Shown one piece after another: positions 59,298-64,000 of a DNA stretch of 64,000 bases. The notes below the pieces were generated by a model, which was not told the DNA's origin, searched no databases, and saw nothing but the letters and a program-made list of their open reading frames with translations. Every line of letters starts with the position of its first letter. The first letter of the stretch is position 1. Source of the stretch: a virus; IMG/VR virus record IMGVR_UViG_3300017992_000019, positions 30,892 through 94,891 of that record. The stretch is one strand, 5' to 3'. The position numbers and the translations under genes are program-made.

Positions 59298-60164
59298 ATG
59301 TTCGGGGTCGACATTATCCGAAAGCCGGATCCGGTGCCCGAGGGTCTCAAGCGGATCTATGAAGTATGCGCGCTCGAGGGCAAACTCGTTGTCGTTGTCT
59401 CCGAGGGTGTCGTCTACAACGGGTATCTGATCCAACACGCGGGATCGACTTTCTCGGCGATACAAGAGAGGGTGAGATCCGACGACTACCCGATCGAGAG
59501 CGGCCCGGATCCCGCGGCGCCTCCCTCCTCGCCGGATCCCGAGTTGCTCGAGCACAAACGGATCCAATGGTGGCCGGAGGCGGTCGTGTGTTCCAATTGC
59601 GACGCGACGGTCGAGCTCAAGGAGGAGCCGACGGCATACGTGGTCGAGTGTCCTTTCTGCACTCACATGATCGTGATTCAACCGATCGCCGACGCCGACG
59701 ACAACGCACCCATGACTCGCGCGCAATTCAACGAGCTCCTCGACAACACCGCGGACAGGGTCGCAGGCGAGGCGGTCAAGGAGGCTGCACTCGGCCGGTC
59801 GCCGAAAGTCGAGGAGACGATCAAGAAAGCGGCGTCGAACGCAGTCAACAAAGCGAGGACAGGCGCGAGCGCCGAGGAGATCGCCGAGGGTCTCAAGGAG
59901 GATCTCGTTGCACCCTCGCCGGCCGGGTTCATTGAGGTCAAGCCCGAGGGAGACGACCTCGCACGATACGAGGCGCGCGACTGCAAGGAGACGGTCGACC
60001 GGATCATTGCCGAGGAGGACGGCCGGGCGGTGTGTTCCGGTTGCAACGGGTACGACGGCAAGCACACCCGGCCGGATTGCAACGGCGAGTTTATCAAGAC
60101 GCTCCCGGCCGACCTTGCGGAACTTGACAAGGAGATCGCCGAGTCGGAGAGTCGCGGCACATGA
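59298..60164 (+). CDS. Zinc-ribbon protein, unknown
   Basis: 288 residues; AAAGGAGCC upstream. CSNC and CPFC near residues 98-118 form a zinc ribbon with an AVV-type strand between. Another CSGC and a later C near residues 252-270 could form a second site. Between them are alanine-rich helices (TADRVAGEAVKEAALG). The start (VDIIRKPDPVPEGLKRIYEV) is a beta domain. Function unknown. Confidence 0.55.
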   Translation: MFGVDIIRKPDPVPEGLKRIYEVCALEGKLVVVVSEGVVYNGYLIQHAGSTFSAIQERVRSDDYPIESGPDPAAPPSSPDPELLEHKRIQWWPEAVVCSNCDATVELKEEPTAYVVECPFCTHMIVIQPIADADDNAPMTRAQFNELLDNTADRVAGEAVKEAALGRSPKVEETIKKAASNAVNKARTGASAEEIAEGLKEDLVAPSPAGFIEVKPEGDDLARYEARDCKETVDRIIAEEDGRAVCSGCNGYDGKHTRPDCNGEFIKTLPADLAELDKEIAESESRGT

Positions 60165-60349
60165 AACAGAAAACAACAATCGGCGAGTGCTTTATCTGCA
60201 AGCGTAAACTCAAAAGGCACGAAGTGAGCCCCCCATTGCCGGCCGACGTTGTTGCGATCAAGGTCGTGATCTCCGGTGTGGAACGCTTCGCGTGTCTCAA
60301 GCACCCGGGAGTCGAGGAGTTGAAACGATGCCAGGCGACTACAAAGTGA
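60161..60349 (+). CDS. Small Cys-containing protein
   Basis: 62 residues, ATGA overlap with the previous gene. CFIC near residue 10 and CLKH near residue 45 could bind one zinc. It overlaps the methyltransferase start by 22 bases. Confidence 0.5.
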   Translation: MKQKTTIGECFICKRKLKRHEVSPPLPADVVAIKVVISGVERFACLKHPGVEELKRCQATTK

Positions 60350-60981
60350 TCTATGCGGATCCCCCGTGGCAGTATCGGGACAAGGGCAACTCGGGCAAGC
60401 GCGGCGTTGTTTACAAGTATCCCGTGCTCAACCTGAAACAGATCAAGGCGCTCCCGGTTGCCGACCTCGCGGCCGACGACGCGGTGCTTTTCTTGTGGTC
60501 GACTTTTCCCATGACTCGCGAGGCACACGAAACGATCGAGGCGTGGGGTTTCACTTTCAAGACGATCGGTTTTTTGTGGGTCAAGACCAATCGCAAGGAT
60601 CGGTGCTTGACATGCAAGGCCGGGTCGCTCGCGTGGGGCATGGGCAACTGGACAAGGAGCAACTCCGAGCCGTGTCTCCTCGCGATCAAGGGCAAGCCGA
60701 AACGCGCCTCGGCCGGAGTGCACTCGGTGATCATGGCGCCGCGATTGGAACACTCGCGCAAGCCGGCCGAGACTTACGTGAGGATCGAGGAGCTCGTCGG
60801 CGACGCGAAACGGATCGAGTTATTCGCTCGCCGGCGCCGGCGAGGATGGGACGCATGGGGCAATGAGCTCGAGGATTCCGACGTCGAGCTTGTGACCAAT
60901 GCCAACAACGGATCGATGATATGGATCCCGGGCCCGGTCGCACGTGCCGGGTCATACTTACCAAGTCAAGTCGGAGGTTGA
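60328..60981 (+). CDS. MT-A70-family N6-adenine DNA methyltransferase
   Basis: 217 residues from ATG with GAGGAG upstream. YADPPW at residues 10-14 is the DPPW catalytic motif. GSLAWGMGNWTRSNSEPCLLAIKG contains the substrate-side NxE-like region, and KPAETYVRIEELVGDAKRIELFARRRRRGWDAWGNE is the typical end of phage MT-A70 enzymes. It probably protects phage DNA from restriction. GATC is visibly frequent in the window, but the target site cannot be told. Confidence 0.9.
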   Translation: MPGDYKVIYADPPWQYRDKGNSGKRGVVYKYPVLNLKQIKALPVADLAADDAVLFLWSTFPMTREAHETIEAWGFTFKTIGFLWVKTNRKDRCLTCKAGSLAWGMGNWTRSNSEPCLLAIKGKPKRASAGVHSVIMAPRLEHSRKPAETYVRIEELVGDAKRIELFARRRRRGWDAWGNELEDSDVELVTNANNGSMIWIPGPVARAGSYLPSQVGG

Positions 60982-60984
60982 AAC

Positions 60985-61128
60985 ATGGGGCGACGCGATA
61001 AAAGGCGCCGCAAGAAAAAGAAAGCCAAAAAGCGCAAGGAGGTCGGCGACGCTTTCAAGCGTCCGGTTGTACCGGCCAAGGAGGAACGCGAACAATGGGA
61101 GAGGGAAACGGAAAAACTCGCATCCTGA
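60985..61128 (+). CDS. Small Lys/Arg-rich protein
   Basis: 47 residues from ATG with GGAGG eight bases upstream, overlapping the next gene by 34 bases. The first 18 residues are almost all Arg and Lys; the end is charged helix (AKEEREQWERETEKLAS). Too short for most gene finders but well placed between two genes. Likely binds nucleic acid. Confidence 0.5.
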   Translation: MGRRDKRRRKKKKAKKRKEVGDAFKRPVVPAKEEREQWERETEKLAS

Positions 61129-61559
61129 TCACGGTGCTCAAAGTGATCGGGGCGATCGCCGTTGCCGGTCTCGGGGCATACGGGTCGATCAAGTCGACGC
61201 AAGCAAGCTCGGAGATCACACAAGCGATCGAGATACTCAAGGCGACGGCCGACCGGATCGACGTCAAGGTGATCCCCCGGATGCAAAAGGAGCTCGACCG
61301 GCAACAGGGAGACGACAAGACGCTCGTCGAGATATGCGCGAAGCTCCGCGAGAGAGTCGCGCACCTCGAGGGGAGACTCGGGCGGGTCGCGCACCTCGAG
61401 CGCCGGCCGCGACCGACTGCGACAGCCGCGGGCATGGGACCACCGGCACCCGAGCCGGAGGCGATCAAGCTCGACAAGATTCTCAAGCGCAAGTCGGACA
61501 AGATCCCCGACGTGGATTTCGACGGCGTGCAAATGATGGTACAGAAAGCAGCGGAGTGA
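61095..61559 (+). CDS. Membrane-anchored coiled-coil protein
   Basis: 154 residues; ATG with AAGGAGGAACGCGAACA upstream. A membrane helix (ILITVLKVIGAIAVAGLGAY) is followed by a coiled coil (EITQAIEILKATADRIDVKVI and KLRERVAHLEGRLGRVAHLE), a Pro-rich bend and a short helix. Role unknown. Confidence 0.6.
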   Translation: MGEGNGKTRILITVLKVIGAIAVAGLGAYGSIKSTQASSEITQAIEILKATADRIDVKVIPRMQKELDRQQGDDKTLVEICAKLRERVAHLEGRLGRVAHLERRPRPTATAAGMGPPAPEPEAIKLDKILKRKSDKIPDVDFDGVQMMVQKAAE

Positions 61560-61563
61560 ACCA

Positions 61564-62235
61564 ATGACCGACACGACACGGATCGAAGTAGACGAACGCG
61601 CGGCGGTGATCGCCGACAAGGATCTCGCCGGCGAGGAGCTCCTTGATTGGTTCCTTGACACGACGACCTTTCATTTCAGAGACAAGCAAGCGACGCTCCG
61701 CGAGATCATTGTGCACGCGGTCAAGGGTATGGTTGCGGCCGACGCGCAGAAAGCGATCGGAAAGATCGAGGAGCTCCTCGGCAAGCATACCAACACGTCG
61801 CCGGCCGGGCCGACTGCACCTCCGGCGCCGACGAAACCTCCGACTCTGCCCGATGCTTTTCTCGAGAAGTTATCACCGGAGGAGCGCGAAGTGTTCCGGG
61901 AGGGTTGGAAGGATCGCAACGAGGGCAAGGCCGATCCCGGGGCCCGCGGCAAGTATGTTGACCCGGTGCTCGCGAGATACTACGCGGCCGGCTGGCATGA
62001 GGCCAACCGGCGCGGAGTTCCTTTCCCTTACTCGGGCACGACGTGCTCGGTATGCAAGCGGCCGCAATACGTGACCACGTCCGGGCTCATGTGCGACGAG
62101 GGTCACGGCGGCGCCGATCCGGCCGAGGAGGATCACGCGGTTTGTCTCAACTGCGAGATCCCTCTCGGGTGGGTGCCGACGCTCAAGCAACGGTGTCCTC
62201 GGTGCGGTGCGTATCCGACGCGAAAGGAGGAGTGA
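61564..62235 (+). CDS. Zinc-ribbon protein, unknown
   Basis: 223 residues. The first 80 residues are helical, then a Pro/Ala linker, then a segment with EREVFREGWKDRNEGK and YYAAGWHEANRRG. Two zinc sites: CSVC...C near residues 160-176 and CLNC...CPRCG near 195-215. The last resembles a rubredoxin-like or ribosomal-type ribbon. No function assigned. Confidence 0.55.
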   Translation: MTDTTRIEVDERAAVIADKDLAGEELLDWFLDTTTFHFRDKQATLREIIVHAVKGMVAADAQKAIGKIEELLGKHTNTSPAGPTAPPAPTKPPTLPDAFLEKLSPEEREVFREGWKDRNEGKADPGARGKYVDPVLARYYAAGWHEANRRGVPFPYSGTTCSVCKRPQYVTTSGLMCDEGHGGADPAEEDHAVCLNCEIPLGWVPTLKQRCPRCGAYPTRKEE

Positions 62236-62238
62236 TCA

Positions 62239-62724
62239 TTGTTCTTGGTATTCGTCGACGGGCGACTCGTCGATCCGCTTTACTACCGGGTGATCGTCAA
62301 CGAGCCCAACGAGCGGCCGCGTCTCGTTTTGAGATTCGAGCCGGAGGTGCTCAAGAAAATCGGACCGCCAACGCGCGACCGGGTCAAGGTGCTATACCTA
62401 CCGCGCGAGGCCCGATGGATCGGTGCCGACCGTGACGAGTGCGGTGAGTTGAAAATCATAAACTCGGAGGGAGTGCAAGCCTATGCCGGAGACCAAAGGA
62501 AAAAGAAAAAGCAAGAAAGCGACGAGCGGATCAGTCACTTCGGAAAGCGTCGCCGTCGAAAGCCTCGACGTAAATCTCGAGGAGCTCGCAAAGTCGATCG
62601 AGCAAGTGGCGGCGGCGACGAGAAAGATCAACAACTCGAGACTCACTCGGAAAGCGATCGTGATTCTGATCCAACAAGGGATCACCGGGTCGATCAGTCG
62701 TGCGGCGATCGAGGCGGTGCTTGA
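62239..62724 (+). CDS. Hypothetical protein whose 3' half overlaps the next gene
   Basis: 161 residues from TTG with GGAGGAG upstream. Residues 1-82 look real (FVFVDGRLVDPLYYRVIVNE, RVKVLYLPREARWIGADRDE). After residue 82 the frame reads as Arg/Lys/Asp/Ser-rich low complexity, and the other frame encodes a sensible protein (62483-62776). The overlap is 242 bases. Either the stop codon was lost, a frameshift exists, or the tail is genuinely basic. Confidence 0.45.
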   Translation: MFLVFVDGRLVDPLYYRVIVNEPNERPRLVLRFEPEVLKKIGPPTRDRVKVLYLPREARWIGADRDECGELKIINSEGVQAYAGDQRKKKKQESDERISHFGKRRRRKPRRKSRGARKVDRASGGGDEKDQQLETHSESDRDSDPTRDHRVDQSCGDRGGA

Positions 62725-62776
62725 CACCGCGGCGGATCTCGATCGCTTGTACCTGAAAAAAGCGAGGAGGAAATGA
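62483..62776 (+). CDS. Hypothetical helical protein
   Basis: 97 residues from ATG with GGAGGGAG upstream. Basic N-terminus (ETKGKRKSKKATSG) followed by helices (VNLEELAKSIEQVAAATRKI, RAAIEAVLDTAADLDRL). It overlaps the next gene by four bases. Confidence 0.6.
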   Translation: MPETKGKRKSKKATSGSVTSESVAVESLDVNLEELAKSIEQVAAATRKINNSRLTRKAIVILIQQGITGSISRAAIEAVLDTAADLDRLYLKKARRK

Positions 62777-63075
62777 ACGAGAATCAATTGCGAGAAGTCT
62801 ACCCGGACCTACAAAACACCCTGATCAAGATCGAGCAAGAGCTCGACAACTTCGCGTATTACGTGCGGGGTCATGATCCAGACGACACCCGTCTCGACGT
62901 GATCGAGCTTGTGCTCCTTGCGGCCGCGCGTTCCGGTTTAGTGCTCCGACCGATGCTCGAGGTTTTGCCGGCGCTCTCGATCAACTCACCCGGGCAAGAG
63001 GTAACAAACAAGCTCGAGCGCGTTGCAGCGGCGCTCGAAAATATTTCCGAGCTCATGCTCCGAAACCAAAGATAG
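62773..63075 (+). CDS. Hypothetical helical protein
   Basis: 100 residues, ATGA overlap. Helical, with an acidic middle and hydrophobic helix (VIELVLLAAARSGLVLRPML). No family recognised. Confidence 0.55.
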   Translation: MNENQLREVYPDLQNTLIKIEQELDNFAYYVRGHDPDDTRLDVIELVLLAAARSGLVLRPMLEVLPALSINSPGQEVTNKLERVAAALENISELMLRNQR

Positions 63076-63084
63076 GAGGCGACC

Positions 63085-63486
63085 ATGTCAGAACAGAAAG
63101 CAAAGTCTCTCGGGATCACCGACGTCAAAGGTGCTCACGACAATATTTCCGACCTCGAGGTGTTCGGAAACGGGGATACCTTTCAACTGATTTGCAAGGC
63201 GAGCTCCGAGGCCGAGGGCTGGATGAAAAGCACAAAGGCAATGGAGATCCCGCACCTCGGTTGTGTCGTGCAAGTCACGACTCAACAACGCAACCCCGAC
63301 GGGTCGTATGCGATCGCCGAGGCGCTTGCATACGTGCCGGGTGCGCGGATTGTCGAAGATCAAAAGGGAGTCGAGCGCGGCGAGATATACGGCCGGCGCC
63401 TCGAGGCGTTCCCGATGGTCAAGAAAGCACAGGAGGCGATCGAGGAGGGACTCGAGGAGGGAGAGCGCCGTGCAAAAGACACGTGA
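63085..63486 (+). CDS. Hypothetical protein
   Basis: 133 residues; TAGGAGGCGACC before ATG. A beta-rich core (FQLICKASSEAEGWMKSTKAMEI, GCVVQVTTQQRNPDGSYAIAEALAYVPG) followed by an acidic helix. It resembles small single-domain phage proteins in which the GWMKSTKA segment is conserved, but I cannot name the family. Confidence 0.55.
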   Translation: MSEQKAKSLGITDVKGAHDNISDLEVFGNGDTFQLICKASSEAEGWMKSTKAMEIPHLGCVVQVTTQQRNPDGSYAIAEALAYVPGARIVEDQKGVERGEIYGRRLEAFPMVKKAQEAIEEGLEEGERRAKDT

Positions 63487-63763
63487 GTTGATCAGGCGGG
63501 CGCGTGAGGCCGCGCGAGGCACGGGCAACCGTGAGCTCCTCCTCGAGCTCGCAACCTCTCTCGAGGAGCACGCCGACACCGTCGAGACTGCGATCGAGGT
63601 CGTGCACAACAAAGAGATCGCTCACGTGCTGATCTATCCGGTCAAGGGAGACCCGGTCGGTTTTCTCGAATACCTCGAGCGGGTTGGAGGCAAACACAAA
63701 CCACCTCGCAACACGTCGCTCGACGAGGCTCTCAACTCGGGCGACGGGAGTTACAAACCATGA
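63470..63763 (+). CDS. Hypothetical protein
   Basis: 97 residues from GTG with GAGGAGGGAG upstream, overlapping the previous gene by 17 bases. Helical N-terminus (TRELIRRAREAARGTGNRELLLELATSLEEH) then beta segment (IAHVLIYPVKGDPVGFLEYLE). No family recognised. Confidence 0.55.
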   Translation: MQKTRELIRRAREAARGTGNRELLLELATSLEEHADTVETAIEVVHNKEIAHVLIYPVKGDPVGFLEYLERVGGKHKPPRNTSLDEALNSGDGSYKP

Positions 63764-64000
63764 AAGCGATCACACTCTGGCAACCGTGGGCAAGCATGGT
63801 CGCTCTCGGTCTCAAGAAAGTCGAAACCCGATCGTGGGGTCCGCGGCACCGGGGCCCGCTTGCGATCCATGCCGCGAAGTCGATCCCGATGGGAGCTCGA
63901 GCAATGGCAAGAGAGATCGCGCGGCAATTCGATCTCGACCTCGACTCACTCCCTCGAGGCAAGATCGTCGCGGTGTGTGTGCTCGACTCGATCAAGCCGA
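63760..64000 (+). CDS. ASCH-domain protein (3' end outside window)
   Basis: 80 residues visible before the window ends. MKAITLWQPWASMVALGLKKVETRSW, then GPLAIHAAKSIP and KIVAVCVLDS, are the ASCH-domain signature (strand, WQPWA helix, ETRSW loop, strand HAA). ASCH proteins resemble PUA folds and bind RNA or modified nucleosides; phage members are common near methyltransferases. ATGA overlap with the previous gene. Confidence 0.85.
   Translation, partial: MKAITLWQPWASMVALGLKKVETRSWGPRHRGPLAIHAAKSIPMGARAMAREIARQFDLDLDSLPRGKIVAVCVLDSIKP

Noticed and set aside
1-64000. tRNA and rRNA genes
   Set aside because: I saw no cloverleaf with a T-loop GTTCRA motif and acceptor pairing in the intergenic gaps, and almost all other bases are coding. 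A tRNAscan-SE run would settle this.
1-64000. Integrase, repressor, transposase or other lysogeny or mobile-element genes
   Set aside because: No tyrosine or serine recombinase, CI-like repressor or DDE transposase motif was seen in any plausible gene. The window may simply not include them.

Overview
The window is part of the genome of a contractile-tailed (myovirus-type) bacteriophage. Every gene I can support lies on the plus strand. Genes are packed with 4-base start/stop overlaps (ATGA, GTGA, TTGA) and good Shine-Dalgarno sequences. The DNA is GC-rich and clearly bacterial, but nothing seen fixes the host. Terminase, portal and capsid genes are absent and presumably lie upstream of base 1; the last gene runs off base 64000.

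Layout. (1) 1-27053, virion genes: connector/neck proteins, tail sheath, tail tube, a tail-assembly chaperone with an apparent -1 frameshift site, tape measure, LysM-like hub adaptor, gpD-like hub, gpV-like spike, a proline-rich repeat protein, gp25-like wedge, baseplate J, a large tail protein, a triple LamG-like protein, an Ig-like-repeat protein, tail protein I and a 1229-residue fibre. (2) 27105-30794, lysis genes: a peptidoglycan-binding/M15 endolysin, four small membrane proteins (holin/spanin candidates) and small unknowns. (3) 30795-32087, the only long non-coding stretch: GC-rich short repeats, a sigma70-like promoter, a sigma54-like -24/-12 site and a long foldable leader. (4) 32088-42763, an accessory/early block: an amidoligase, two gamma-glutamylcyclotransferase-like proteins, small unknowns, a UvrD-like helicase, a Spo11/Topo VI-A-like protein with a Toprim domain, an orphan topoisomerase-type zinc finger and an SF2 helicase. 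(5) 42764-57899, replication and recombination: an O-like initiator with a candidate origin inside its gene, a DnaC-like loader, DnaB-like helicase, DnaG-like primase, family B DNA polymerase, an SSB-like protein, a RecA/UvsX-like recombinase, an SbcD/SbcC (gp47/gp46) pair and a RuvC-like resolvase. (6) 57896-64000, small accessory genes including an N6-adenine methyltransferase, many zinc-ribbon proteins and a partial ASCH-domain protein.

The strongest novel signal is a small structured RNA element present four times in 5.1 kb (33903, 35199, 36274, 38917). Each copy folds as a three-way junction. The helices differ in sequence but keep pairing, and a nine-base joining strand CGACTT(G/T)TG is constant. 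Each copy lies 23-64 bases before the start codon of the next gene. Also notable are a lambda-like origin layout (dyads followed by AT-rich DNA) within the initiator gene with a matching dyad pair in front of the primase, a U UUU UUC frameshift signal in the tail chaperone, an amidoligase gene with aberrant codon use behind a strong-looking promoter and leader, and a virion protein that is 44% proline built from three 37-residue repeats.
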